Counted from the first letter of the stretch, positions 1-8,266 are shown. The stretch is 25,696 nucleotides of DNA from Spirochaetia bacterium (GCA_900769985.1 CAAGIS010000045.1:1-25696), one strand, 5' to 3'. Program-made: numbers and translations. The notes: generated by a model from the letters alone, not told the origin.

Positions 1-733
1 GACGTCCTGCAGGAACTGCCAGTTCAAAACTGAATGAAGCATCTCCCATATTGCTTGCCTTAGGCGGATTGAATTTTATTAAATGTCCGTCAGGCTTTGC
101 AGCTTCGAGGTTCTTGATTGAGTTTAAGTTTACGTCAACAGGGCTTGCGCTTTCGGGCAGTGTGAGGGTGGCGTTTATCATGTCTGTAAAGTGGTTTGTA
201 AGCGAACGGACTTTATGCTGAACTTTGTCGGCTTCAAGACGCTCAAGTTTTACCCAGTTTTTTTTCTGAGTGTCGTAAAAATACGTGTAAAGTTCTTCAA
301 GGGTCTGCGGTTTTGCGTTAAGTTCCGCGCTGTAGGGAAGAGTAATTACGACGTCCTTTTCAAACTTTGTTCCAGCTGGCAGGAACCTATAGCCGCCTGA
401 TTCTGCAGTTGCGTTGTAAAGCGATTCGCCGGTGTCTGAGACATTGGAAAGGCGAGTGATGCTTATTCTGGTGTCCTCTTTGAGCGCGCCTTCGGGAATT
501 TCGATTGAAGCGTCGCCTAAAGTTACAATTCCGCCTTCCTCTGCTGAAATCAAAACTTCTGATTTTTCTTCGTTTGAAACGGAGACTGCGCGTGGTACTG
601 GTTTTGAAACTGCGTTGAGTTCCTCCGCAAAAGCTGCAACCGGACTTGAAGCGGCGAGGTATAAAACTGCCATTACTGCCGCTATGATTTTTCTGCTAAA
701 TTTTATTTCGGTTGTTTTTTCAGAACTTTTCAT
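1..733 (-). CDS. SpvB/Tc-toxin-like secreted protein, N-terminal part (partial)
   Basis: An open frame runs from an ATG at 733 to the window edge (244 codons) and has no stop, so only the N-terminus is visible. It starts with a Lys/Arg-containing n-region, a hydrophobic stretch (about residues 17-30) and an Ala-x-Ala site near residue 36, which reads as a Sec signal peptide. Residues about 65-200 resemble a ZU5-like beta domain (GGIVTLGDASIEIPEGAL). The last residues (GDASFSFELAVPAGR) match the start of the SpvB/TcaC N-terminal region found in Salmonella SpvB, TcdB/TcaC toxins and Rhs/YD-repeat proteins. Such proteins are usually very large, with their activity in the unseen C-terminus. A GGAG sits 4 nt before the ATG. 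G+C is near 50% in parts of the gene against about 30% in some other genes, which may mean transfer. The family call is from remembered motif similarity. Confidence 0.72.
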   Translation of the reverse strand, partial: MKSSEKTTEIKFSRKIIAAVMAVLYLAASSPVAAFAEELNAVSKPVPRAVSVSNEEKSEVLISAEEGGIVTLGDASIEIPEGALKEDTRISITRLSNVSDTGESLYNATAESGGYRFLPAGTKFEKDVVITLPYSAELNAKPQTLEELYTYFYDTQKKNWVKLERLEADKVQHKVRSLTNHFTDMINATLTLPESASPVDVNLNSIKNLEAAKPDGHLIKFNPPKASNMGDASFSFELAVPAGR

Positions 734-743
734 TTTTCTCCAT

Positions 744-790
744 ATAAAAAAAGGAATTACAAAATATTCATTGTCTTTGTAATTCCCTTT
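744..790 (-). promoter_or_regulatory. Leader hairpin plus U7 before the SpvB-like gene (attenuator-like)
   Basis: Arms at 750-763 and 776-790 are complementary over about 14 bp with one extra base. Read on the minus strand, the hairpin is followed at once by seven T residues (746-752) and then the GGAG ribosome binding site. This is the shape of an intrinsic terminator placed in a 5' leader. No minus-strand gene lies upstream that would need a terminator, so attenuation of this gene is the simplest reading. The stem is AT-rich, and function is inferred. Confidence 0.5.
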
Positions 791-914
791 AAGAAATTTT
801 TAAGATTTTTCACTTATTATCATACTTTTGGATTTGAAAAGTTCTATCAAAAAAAAATAATTTTTGAATTTTATTTTACAAATTAGGAGATTTTTATTAT
901 TCTGACGAGAAGCA

Positions 915-960
915 GGATTATCGGTTCATAAAACCGACTACAGGACAGTTTTCATAATCC
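915..960. other. Foldable element of unknown role
   Basis: A 7-bp outer stem (915-921 with 954-960) encloses a 5-bp hairpin (922-926 with 932-936). It lies upstream of the glgC promoter, so it is not in the predicted glgC leader. It could be part of a longer transcript, an operator or a repeat remnant. I do not recognise a known RNA family. Confidence 0.3.
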
Positions 961-1007
961 ATATCACGAAAAAAATCAGAATTAATCTTATATTATAAAT
1001 AAAAACG

Positions 1008-1036
1008 TTGCAAATTAATTGTTTGCGTTTTATAAT
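1008..1036 (+). promoter_or_regulatory. Sigma-70-type promoter of glgC
   Basis: TTGCAA (1008-1013) and TATAAT (1031-1036) are separated by 17 nt. The predicted transcript starts near 1043 and leaves about a 50-nt leader before the ATG at 1092. This placement argues against the longer open frame that begins inside the promoter. Confidence 0.75.
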
Positions 1037-1091
1037 ATTCGTATCAAAAAAAAGTAGAAAAATCACTTATACAACCTTGGAGGTTACATAT

Positions 1092-2384
1092 ATGTCCCAA
1101 AAAATTGACAAAGCTAGAGTTTTAAGCCTTATTTTAGGCGGCGGTAAAGGAACACGATTATACCCTTTGACAAAAGAACGTTCAAAGCCTGCCGTTTCTT
1201 TTGGAGGAAAGTATCGCATCGTTGATATTCCCATTTCAAACTGCATAAACTCAGGATTTAAAAAAATCTATCTTTTAACTCAGTTCAATTCAGCATCGCT
1301 GCATCTTCACATTTCAAAATCATATAATTTTGACCGTTTCTCAAACGGCTTTGTCGAAATTCTTGCAGCAGAACAGACATTGGAACATTCCGGCTGGTAC
1401 GAAGGAACCGCAGATGCCGTACGCAAAAATTTCATTCACTTTAAAACTCAAAAACCTACTCACTATATAATTCTTTCCGGCGACCAGCTTTACAGAATGG
1501 ATTTAAATGAATTCATGAACCAGCACATCGCAAGCGGAGCTGACGTTTCAATTGCAACAATCGCCGTAAACAGAAGTGACGCTTCTGGTTTTGGAATAAT
1601 GAAAATCGATGACAAGCATCAGATTACGGAATTTATGGAAAAACCAGCACCTGATCTTAATATTGATGACTGGAAAATCCCTGCAAAATCACGCGATCCA
1701 CTTCTTCCACCTGAAAAAGAATATCTTGCTTCTATGGGTATCTACATTTTTAATGCCGATACAATGGAAGAAGTTTTGAATAATGATAAGCAGGATTTCG
1801 GTAAAGAGATTATTCCGATGGCAATCAAGACAAAGAAAATCAATTCTTATATCTTTGACGGCTACTGGGAAGACATCGGAACAATCAAGAGTTTCTACGA
1901 AGCAACTCTCGATCTAACAAACGTCAATCCAAAGTTCAATTTCTATGATGAGCGCGAACCGATTTTTACACAGATGAGTAATCTTCCTCCTTGCAAAATG
2001 AACCACGCAGATTTAACAGCCTGCCTTGCAAGTGACGGATGTATCATCACAGATTCTATGATTACACATTCTGTCATAGGTTTGCGTTCTATAATCGAAT
2101 CTGGAACTGTACTTGATGGTGTTGTTACAATGGGTGCCGACTTTTACGAAACAGAAGAAGAACGCTTAAAAAATAAAGAAACAAATACTCCTAATATGGG
2201 CATTGGAAAACACTGCCATATTGCAAAAACAATCATCGATAAAAATGCACGAATCGGTGACAATTGTTCTATAAACGTAAGCGGAAAAAAATACGAAAAC
2301 GGTGACTACGGCAATTTCTACGTAGCAGACGGAATCATCGTAATCAGGAAAAATGCCGTCATTCCAAACGGAACTATAATTTAA
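1092..2384 (+). CDS. glgC: Glucose-1-phosphate adenylyltransferase (ADP-glucose pyrophosphorylase)
   Basis: GlgC makes ADP-glucose from glucose-1-phosphate and ATP in the cytoplasm, the committed step of bacterial glycogen synthesis. The 430-residue product has the N-terminal nucleotidyltransferase motif GGGKGTRLYPLTKERSKPAV, the following YRIVDIPISNC segment, an SGDQLYRMD metal/substrate region near the middle, and a C-terminal left-handed beta-helix region (IIDKNARIGDN). The length is normal for the family. The frame is open upstream to 1008, but GGAGG at 1079-1083 lies 8 nt before the ATG at 1092 and the promoter overlaps the upstream part, so the start is set at 1092. The gene stands alone, with its own promoter and terminator; no other glycogen genes are in the window. 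Confidence 0.95.
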   Translation: MSQKIDKARVLSLILGGGKGTRLYPLTKERSKPAVSFGGKYRIVDIPISNCINSGFKKIYLLTQFNSASLHLHISKSYNFDRFSNGFVEILAAEQTLEHSGWYEGTADAVRKNFIHFKTQKPTHYIILSGDQLYRMDLNEFMNQHIASGADVSIATIAVNRSDASGFGIMKIDDKHQITEFMEKPAPDLNIDDWKIPAKSRDPLLPPEKEYLASMGIYIFNADTMEEVLNNDKQDFGKEIIPMAIKTKKINSYIFDGYWEDIGTIKSFYEATLDLTNVNPKFNFYDEREPIFTQMSNLPPCKMNHADLTACLASDGCIITDSMITHSVIGLRSIIESGTVLDGVVTMGADFYETEEERLKNKETNTPNMGIGKHCHIAKTIIDKNARIGDNCSINVSGKKYENGDYGNFYVADGIIVIRKNAVIPNGTII

Positions 2385-2405
2385 AACTGTTTTATGATTT
2401 AAAAC

Positions 2406-2448
2406 ACACAAGGGAAAAAACATTCTCTGTATTTTCCCTTGTGTTAAA
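2406..2448. terminator. Bidirectional terminator between glgC and the DUF5348-like gene
   Basis: A perfect 13-bp stem (2406-2418 with 2432-2444) lies between the converging ends of glgC (2384) and the DUF5348-like gene (2450). A/T runs flank it on both sides, so it can serve both strands. Confidence 0.8.
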
Positions 2449-2449
2449 A

Positions 2450-2698
2450 TCAGCATCTTACAGGAATGCCGTCAAGAATTCCTTTGTAGCCGGTATTCTT
2501 TAAGGCAAAAATCATTTCTCCTTTATCATTACTGTCTATAACAAGTTCAGAATCAACCCATCTGTCATTTTCCAGAACCTGAAACTTTGAACCAAACTCA
2601 AGTGTCATCAAATACAGTTCATTCAAATGGTCAACTATGCAGAATTTTCCTTCCTGCTCATTGAACTGCAAAACGCCTGGTACTTCTGATTTTTCCAT
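2450..2698 (-). CDS. Small DUF5348-like protein
   Basis: This 82-residue product has no signal peptide or membrane segment. Its pattern (GVLQFNEQEGKFCIVD, then LEFGSKFQVLENDRWVDSEL, ending ILDGIPVRC) looks like DUF5348, a family of small bacterial proteins of unknown function, although I could not run a profile search. An AGAGG lies 7 nt before the ATG, which supports translation. It follows the sigma-54 response regulator by 56 nt on the same strand and may be co-transcribed or have its own promoter. Only a weak hairpin separates the two. No function can be assigned. Confidence 0.72.
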   Translation of the reverse strand: MEKSEVPGVLQFNEQEGKFCIVDHLNELYLMTLEFGSKFQVLENDRWVDSELVIDSNDKGEMIFALKNTGYKGILDGIPVRC

Positions 2699-2754
2699 AA
2701 TTACCTCTCATAAAAATCTATTGCAAAAGTGCATTTTTTATCATGCAGTATTTT

Positions 2755-4122
2755 TTATTCACTTTCTTCTGCAGAAATTCCAATGCCGTATTCTTCAAGT
2801 TTACGGTGAAGCGTTTTACGCCCGATTCCTAAAAGTTCGGCAGTTTTTGATTTATTGTTTTTATTAGCTGCAAGAGTCTGAAGTATTATAATTTTTTCAG
2901 CTTCATCAAGAGTTAAATTTGCAGGAACTATAATCGCTTTCTCAGTTCCCGCTTTACTTACTGCAGGAGGTAAATCTTCAAGCTGAATTTCGTCAGACCC
3001 ACACAGAACTACAGCGCTTTCAATACAGTTTCTCAGTTCCCTGATGTTACCCGGCCAGTTATAATTGTATATTGCAGATTTTGCCTGAGGAGAAATTCCT
3101 TTTATAGTCTTTCCGTTCTCTGCAGAGAACTCTTCAAGGAATTTTGAAATCAAAAGAGGAATGTCGTCTTTACGTTCCCTTAGAGCCGGCACATGAATGT
3201 GAATTACGTTAAGCCTGTAGTACAAGTCTTCGCGAAAAGTTCCTTTTTTTACTTCATCTTCAAGATTTCTGTTTGTAGCTGCAATAATCCTTACATCAAC
3301 ATTTATAGTTTCCTGACCGCCGACCCTTTCAAATGCGCGTTCCTGCAAAACACGAAGAATTTTTATCTGTACACTTTGATTTATTTCGCCAATTTCATCA
3401 AGAAAAATCGAACTTTCATGAGCAAGCTCAAAACGCCCTTTTACAAGACTGTCAGCGCCAGTAAAAGCTCCCTTTTCATGTCCGAAAAGTTCGCTTTCCA
3501 AAAGAGTTTCGCTCAAAGCCGCACAGTGAACTTTTATGCACTGATGCTTTTTCCGAGGCGAAAGATTATGTATTGCATCTGCGACAACTTCTTTTCCTAC
3601 ACCGCTTTCACCTGTAATTAAAACAGAAGCTTTTGAAGCAGAAACTTTTTTTATCATTTCAAAAACTTTCTGCATTTCGGCACTTTTTCCGATTATATTA
3701 TCGAGCACATGTTCTTTTTCTACTTCGTTTTTAAGCTGTTTGTGCTGGAGCGAAAGTTCGCGCGCCTCAAGTGCACGTTTTACAATCAAAGAAAGCTGAT
3801 CAAGATTTAAAGGCTTTGTCAAAAAATCGTAAGCCCCGTTGCGCATCGCATCTACGGCAGAGTCAATGCTTCCATGCCCTGTCAGAACGATTACCGGAAC
3901 GCCTGGCGTTTCTGTCGTAACTTTGCGTAAAACTTCTTCTCCAGAAATACCGGGCATTCTTAAATCTGTTATTACTAAATCAATGTCACCTTTAGCAAGA
4001 AACTCAAGTCCCTGCTTTCCATTTTCTGCGAGCTTTACATTATAGCCATCCATTTCAAAGTTTGCAGCAAGCCCTTCGCGGATATTTTTTTCATCATCAA
4101 TTATCAAAAGCGTAAATTTCAT
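2755..4122 (-). CDS. Sigma-54-dependent response regulator, NtrC/AtoC family
   Basis: This 455-residue protein is a complete NtrC-type activator of sigma-54 RNA polymerase. It has an N-terminal receiver (residues 1-120) with acidic pocket IIDDE and phospho-acceptor Asp53. The central AAA+ domain has Walker A GESGVGKE (171-178), the sigma-54 contact loop GAFTGA (218-223) and Walker B SIFLDEIGE. The C-terminal Fis-type helix-turn-helix ends in KTAELLGIGRKTLHRKLEEY. All key residues are present, so it should hydrolyse ATP and open sigma-54 promoters when phosphorylated. It starts 2 nt after the histidine kinase stop, so the two form a pair. Target genes are not evident: I found no clear -24/-12 promoter in this window. 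It resembles the AtoC-type regulator of other treponemes. Confidence 0.95.
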   Translation of the reverse strand: MKFTLLIIDDEKNIREGLAANFEMDGYNVKLAENGKQGLEFLAKGDIDLVITDLRMPGISGEEVLRKVTTETPGVPVIVLTGHGSIDSAVDAMRNGAYDFLTKPLNLDQLSLIVKRALEARELSLQHKQLKNEVEKEHVLDNIIGKSAEMQKVFEMIKKVSASKASVLITGESGVGKEVVADAIHNLSPRKKHQCIKVHCAALSETLLESELFGHEKGAFTGADSLVKGRFELAHESSIFLDEIGEINQSVQIKILRVLQERAFERVGGQETINVDVRIIAATNRNLEDEVKKGTFREDLYYRLNVIHIHVPALRERKDDIPLLISKFLEEFSAENGKTIKGISPQAKSAIYNYNWPGNIRELRNCIESAVVLCGSDEIQLEDLPPAVSKAGTEKAIIVPANLTLDEAEKIIILQTLAANKNNKSKTAELLGIGRKTLHRKLEEYGIGISAEESE

Positions 4123-4124
4123 TT

Positions 4125-5345
4125 TTAACTGTCCTTGTTTTCGTTTTCTCTGTATGACAAAAGTTTTTTATTAAGTTGCGGAACAGGCAGCATAATCGTA
4201 AAAGAAGTACCTTTTTTTTCTTCTGACTTGACGTTAATTTCGCCCGAAAATTCTTTTATTATTTTGTAAACAGTCGTAAGGCCAAGCCCTGTTCCTGTTG
4301 CCTTTGTCGTATAATAAGGCTCAAATATTTTTGCCATTTTTTCTTCTGACATTCCGCAACCATTATCAGAAATTTCAATAATATATTTATCGTCCTTTAC
4401 AAAAGTGTGAAGTTTAAAAACACCTTCTTCAATATTTGCTTCGTTTTCTTTTATCGCATAAATTGCATTCTGCGAAAGATTTACGATTACTTCCCTGAAT
4501 AATTTTTCATCAAGCAAAAGCTTTATTTCGTCAGAATATAAATCAACTTCTACTTTTATGTTTTCTTTTTCATATTCAGGTTTTAAAAAGTCAATCAGTT
4601 TTTTTATAATCTGCGCAGGATGCAAAAGTTCAAGTTTTGCACTTACAGGCCTTACTGCAAAAAGAAAATCTACTACGATTTTATTAAGGTTATCGATTTC
4701 TTCGTTTATTATATCAAGATAATTTTCTACAAATTTTTTATCAGGAATTTCATTGCCGTTTTCGCGCGCCCTTGCGATTGACTTTTGTAAAAGCTGAATG
4801 TGAATACTGATTGCACCAAGCGGATTTTTTATTTCATGAGCAACACTTGCAGCAAGATTCGTAAGGCTTGCAAGGCTTTCCATTCTGTGCAGCAGAATTT
4901 CCTGATTGCGTTTTTCAGTTATGTCGCGGATTATGATTACGTTTCCTGAAAGCTGCTCGCTGCTTATAAGAGGTGTAATTGTAATAGTTACAAAGCGTAT
5001 CGTTCCGTTGGAAGTTGAAACTGTAAATTCTTCAGAAACATTTGTTTTGTTCAAATCAAAACAGTTTTTAAAAAATCCGGCAATGTCCTTGTCTTTTACG
5101 ATTTCAAACAAAGGTATTTTTTCAATAGAAGAATCATAATGAGAACCGAACATAATAAAACGCTCGCCGGCTTTATTAGAAAAAATCGTATTCCAGTTGC
5201 TGTCTACAACAAGAATCCCCGAAGTTAAAGATTCAATAATCGAACTGAGTACATTATTGTCATTGCTCATAGATTCAAAAAGAGCTTGAATCTGAGAATC
5301 AGACAATTTTGATATTCTGCCAGATATGCGGTTAATGTTTGTCAT
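4125..5345 (-). CDS. Cytoplasmic PAS-domain sensor histidine kinase, NtrB-like
   Basis: The 406-residue protein has no signal peptide or membrane segment, so it should sense a cytoplasmic signal. A PAS domain covers about residues 35-145 (ILVVDSNWNTIFSNKAGERF, later VIIIRDITEKR). The dimerisation/phospho-acceptor helix contains H170 in the motif HEIKNPLG. The HATPase region has an N box (NLSQNAIYAI), G1 box (DNGCGM), F box (FEPYYTTK) and G2 box (GTGLGL). It should autophosphorylate and pass the phosphate to Asp53 of the next gene product. Its start overlaps the end of holB by 14 nt, and AGAGG precedes the ATG. The signal it senses is unknown. Confidence 0.93.
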   Translation of the reverse strand: MTNINRISGRISKLSDSQIQALFESMSNDNNVLSSIIESLTSGILVVDSNWNTIFSNKAGERFIMFGSHYDSSIEKIPLFEIVKDKDIAGFFKNCFDLNKTNVSEEFTVSTSNGTIRFVTITITPLISSEQLSGNVIIIRDITEKRNQEILLHRMESLASLTNLAASVAHEIKNPLGAISIHIQLLQKSIARARENGNEIPDKKFVENYLDIINEEIDNLNKIVVDFLFAVRPVSAKLELLHPAQIIKKLIDFLKPEYEKENIKVEVDLYSDEIKLLLDEKLFREVIVNLSQNAIYAIKENEANIEEGVFKLHTFVKDDKYIIEISDNGCGMSEEKMAKIFEPYYTTKATGTGLGLTTVYKIIKEFSGEINVKSEEKKGTSFTIMLPVPQLNKKLLSYRENENKDS

Positions 5346-6561
5346 AAGCCTCTTTCAGCGCATTGTCATTCTGCCTGTTAATCAATGCAATTTCCTTTAC
5401 GAGCCACTCAAGAGCAGAAAGCACGCTTTGATTAAATACAGTAACGTTATTCCATACTTCGCGAATTGACTTTGTACATGCTGAACTTGCTGCAGCCCCT
5501 CTTTCAAATTGCAAAGCAGATTTTTGCAGAAAATAAAGCTGTTCCAAAAATAATCTTAATAAAATCCTCGGATCAAATTTATTGCAGTTTTTAATAAGTT
5601 CATTTATATCAGGAATCTGACCGCAAACAATTTCCTTGTAAAAATTTTCTGCATACTGTTTTATTGCAGACGGCGTTACAGGCAGAAACTGCTGCAGATA
5701 TTCTTCGATTGTTCCCGAAAACTGCTCATGGTAAATGCGTTCTATAATTTCATAACTCTGACTTTCAGTCCGGGCATTAAAATTGTAAGTCCTTACGCGC
5801 GACAAAATCGTAGGCATTACAGAATTCCGCTTTGATGTCGTAAGGATAAAGACAGTATTCTCAGGCGGTTCTTCAAGGATTTTTAAAAGTGCATTCCGTA
5901 CGCCTTCAAGCATACGTTCAGCCTTTTCGATGATTATTACTTTTTTTCCTTCTGACAGAGAAATATGTGCCCAGCCTGACAAATTCCTTATATGCGAAAT
6001 AGAAATTGAATCATACATTAAATCTTGTTCAAGCGCAGAAGTTTCTTTTTCAAGTTTGCCACAGATTTTTTCAAGTTCTTCAAAATCAGGAAGTTCCCTC
6101 GGCGGATCAAGTTGTTCAAGAAGTTCATCAATAGCCTGTATGCATCCTGAAATTTTTGAAAGCTTGTCACTATCCTGCCATAGCACAGGATTAAACCTCA
6201 TTGTAAGTTTTCGTACACTTCTGATAAAAAGATAACGCGTCGCTTCAACATGAGAATTATTTATAACCGCATTTAAAAACGCTTTTTTGCTTGCAGAGAT
6301 TTCAAGCGAACAGTCACGAGGTCCGAGCAGAATCGTATTTGAACTGACAAGCGCTTTATGCTGCAGACAAGAAGAACACGTACAAGTCCATTTTCCGCGC
6401 GGAGAATTCCTACATGACAAAATCCTCGAAGTCTCCAGTGCAGCCGTCAGTTTTCCACATGAATCAACGCCCGCAAATAAAATCGAACCAGGAAGAGTAT
6501 CATTTCTTATGTCATCTATCAAAAGCTTATCTGCATTTTGATACAAAAGATTGTCATACAT
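5332..6561 (-). CDS. holB: DNA polymerase III delta'-like clamp-loader subunit
   Basis: The 409-residue AAA+ protein fits the delta' family, which helps load the sliding clamp. It has a degenerate P loop (GVDSCGKLT, residues about 31-39) and a cysteine cluster (one Cys, then CTCSSC) like the zinc module of DnaX/HolB proteins. It continues with a Walker-B-like strand (KVIIIEKAERM), the very typical NALLKILEEPP and an SRV motif in place of SRC. About 90-100 extra residues lie between the cysteine cluster and the Walker-B strand, with a predicted helical, Glu-rich character. The start overlaps the cvpA stop by one base (TAATG), and GGAG lies 8 nt upstream, so translation is probably coupled. DnaX is a less likely alternative because the P loop is poor. 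Confidence 0.85.
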   Translation of the reverse strand: MYDNLLYQNADKLLIDDIRNDTLPGSILFAGVDSCGKLTAALETSRILSCRNSPRGKWTCTCSSCLQHKALVSSNTILLGPRDCSLEISASKKAFLNAVINNSHVEATRYLFIRSVRKLTMRFNPVLWQDSDKLSKISGCIQAIDELLEQLDPPRELPDFEELEKICGKLEKETSALEQDLMYDSISISHIRNLSGWAHISLSEGKKVIIIEKAERMLEGVRNALLKILEEPPENTVFILTTSKRNSVMPTILSRVRTYNFNARTESQSYEIIERIYHEQFSGTIEEYLQQFLPVTPSAIKQYAENFYKEIVCGQIPDINELIKNCNKFDPRILLRLFLEQLYFLQKSALQFERGAAASSACTKSIREVWNNVTVFNQSVLSALEWLVKEIALINRQNDNALKEAYDKH

Positions 6562-7040
6562 TATATATGCTCCAGAAACGTTGAACTTACATTATTTACA
6601 AATTTACCAAATGCATTGTACAAAAAACTTGATTCGCGCAAAGCCTTTGTATCAATCCATGGCTGCAGAGCTTCCATTACAACAAGAATCAAAATAATGC
6701 AGAAAATTCCTTCTGCAATTCCGAGAATAAAACCAAGCCCGTGATCAAGACTTTTTAAAATCGCACCTGAAAAAATTGATTTAAGCGCATGCTGAATTAT
6801 TTTCATTATTAAAAAAATTGCAATGAACAAAATCAAAAAAGACAGAACTGCGGCAAGCGTTTCGTTCATGCACGAAGCAAGATATGGTTTTAAAAACGGC
6901 ATCAAATAAACAGAAAAATAAGCACCGACAATAAAAGTTCCTAATCCGAAAACCTCGTCAAGAAAACCTTTTGCAGCCGCCCTTATACATAAAATTAAAA
7001 CTACAAGTAAAAAAATTACGTCGATTATCGTAAATGCCAT
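6561..7040 (-). CDS. cvpA: CvpA family membrane protein
   Basis: The 159-residue product is highly hydrophobic, with about four membrane segments (residues about 5-22, 28-48, 60-83 and 100-125), a short acidic/amphipathic tail and the N-terminal DVIFLLVVLILCIRAAAKGF that is typical of the CvpA family. CvpA proteins sit in the inner membrane; in E. coli the family is linked to colicin V production and envelope stress, but the molecular role is unclear. The frame is open to an ATG at 7052, but that ATG lies within the Shine-Dalgarno (GGGAGA) of the ATG at 7040, so the shorter start is chosen. Placement between murG and holB suggests a housekeeping envelope role. Confidence 0.85.
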   Translation of the reverse strand: MAFTIIDVIFLLVVLILCIRAAAKGFLDEVFGLGTFIVGAYFSVYLMPFLKPYLASCMNETLAAVLSFLILFIAIFLIMKIIQHALKSIFSGAILKSLDHGLGFILGIAEGIFCIILILVVMEALQPWIDTKALRESSFLYNAFGKFVNNVSSTFLEHI

Positions 7041-7058
7041 TTTTTCTCCCATAAAAGA

Positions 7059-8240
7059 TTATTTCGTAATGAACTCATCTGCAAGCAGCCTTGCAATTAA
7101 ATATGCACTCCTCTCCTTTGGAATGAGCTCCTGACATGCATTGGAAAAAAGCCTGCGTTTTTTTGCATCTATCATCGTAACAAGCGCATTTTTTAAAGAA
7201 TTTGAATTTGCATATTCACCTTTTAAAACTATTGCAGCTCCCTTCCTTTCAAAAAAATCTGCATTGTCAACCTGATCTCCCCTTGTACCGCTTCCGCAAA
7301 GAGGAATTAAAATCATCGGCTTTTTTAGAACAGTACATTCCCAGATGCTGTTTGCACCTGCACGCGAAATTACGACATCAGCATAATCTATTACATGCGG
7401 CATCTGCTCATAAATAAAAGGGAACTGTCTGTAACTTTTTTTTACTGTTTCAGAAACGTCAGTTTTATTTTCGATATTATTATTTCCTGTCTGGTGAATG
7501 ACGTAAAAATTTTCGCAAAGCCATTCAAGATTTTCCGTTATCAAATCGTTAATCTGTTTTGCCCCAAGACTGCCACCCATTACAAAAAGGACAGGCTTTG
7601 TTTTTTTTGAAGACGAAAAATTAACAAAATCTTTTCCTATCTGTCTGTCAGTGGAATAAAAAACAGGACGGACAGGATTTCCTGTTACAAAAGTCCTGCT
7701 CATTAATTTTTCAGGAATAAAATCTTTTGTTTCTTTATAAGAAAGCAGAATTTTTGATGCAAATCTCGAATTTATTTTTGTTGCAAGTCCCGGCGTAAAA
7801 TCACATTCATGAGTACACACAGGAATTTTTAAAAGCTTTGCTGCAAGACACGGCGGAACGCTTACAAAGCCACCTTTGCTAAAAACAACAGCGGGCTTGA
7901 TTTTTAGAAGAATAAAAAAAGAAGCCACACAACCTGCAAGAATTTTAAAAATATCCGTAAAATTTTTTAACGAAAAATACCGCCGTAATTTTCCTGACGG
8001 AATTGAATAAAATTTATTTACAGACGGAACAGAATCAAGCCCGATACTGCTTTCTACGATTTTTTTGTCCATCTTTTTTGAACATCCAATCCAGACTATA
8101 TTCAGAGGAATGTTCTCCTGTCTGCACAATTCCTTTAATTCATCAGCGATGGCAAGCCCGGGATAAATATGTCCTCCTGTTCCACCACCTGTAAAAACTG
8201 CCGTTATTTTTTCTGCATTTTTAATTTTGTTTTTTTTCAT
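7059..8240 (-). CDS. murG: UDP-GlcNAc:lipid I N-acetylglucosaminyltransferase (MurG)
   Basis: MurG adds GlcNAc to lipid I on the inner face of the cytoplasmic membrane to make lipid II for peptidoglycan. The 393-residue product has the glycine-rich loop TGGGTGGHIYPGLA near the N-terminus, KPAVVFSKGGFVSVPP in the acceptor domain, THECDFTPGLA, the second glycine loop GGSLGAKQIN and the UDP-binding region ISRAGANSIWE. Length and motif order are normal for family GT28. A short Lys-rich extension precedes the first strand. The gene lies 26 nt after the ankyrin gene and is followed by cvpA, so it is probably in one operon. Its Shine-Dalgarno (GAAGAA) is weak. Confidence 0.96.
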   Translation of the reverse strand: MKKNKIKNAEKITAVFTGGGTGGHIYPGLAIADELKELCRQENIPLNIVWIGCSKKMDKKIVESSIGLDSVPSVNKFYSIPSGKLRRYFSLKNFTDIFKILAGCVASFFILLKIKPAVVFSKGGFVSVPPCLAAKLLKIPVCTHECDFTPGLATKINSRFASKILLSYKETKDFIPEKLMSRTFVTGNPVRPVFYSTDRQIGKDFVNFSSSKKTKPVLFVMGGSLGAKQINDLITENLEWLCENFYVIHQTGNNNIENKTDVSETVKKSYRQFPFIYEQMPHVIDYADVVISRAGANSIWECTVLKKPMILIPLCGSGTRGDQVDNADFFERKGAAIVLKGEYANSNSLKNALVTMIDAKKRRLFSNACQELIPKERSAYLIARLLADEFITK

Positions 8241-8266
8241 AGTTTTTTCTTCTTTTGTATTTTTAA

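Larger units (their letters stand above)
734..1091. other. Divergent intergenic region between SpvB-like gene and glgC
   Basis: This 358-nt gap holds the SpvB-like leader hairpin, a foldable element at 915-960 and the glgC promoter at 1008-1036. I see no convincing small gene in it. A minus-strand -10-like TATGAT lies at 819-824, with a TTGATA at 845-850, but the 20-nt spacing is too long for a confident promoter. Confidence 0.6.

Noticed and set aside
191..782. Two plus-strand open frames over the SpvB-like gene
   Set aside because: They lie opposite a minus-strand frame with a signal peptide, a Shine-Dalgarno and recognisable domains, and have no ribosome binding site of note.
922..936. 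A tRNA-like anticodon arm with CAT in the loop
   Set aside because: No acceptor, D or T arm can be built around it, and the stem would contain a G-A mismatch.
1008..1091. N-terminal extension of glgC
   Set aside because: It overlaps the -35/-10 promoter, and the strong GGAGG site fits the ATG at 1092.
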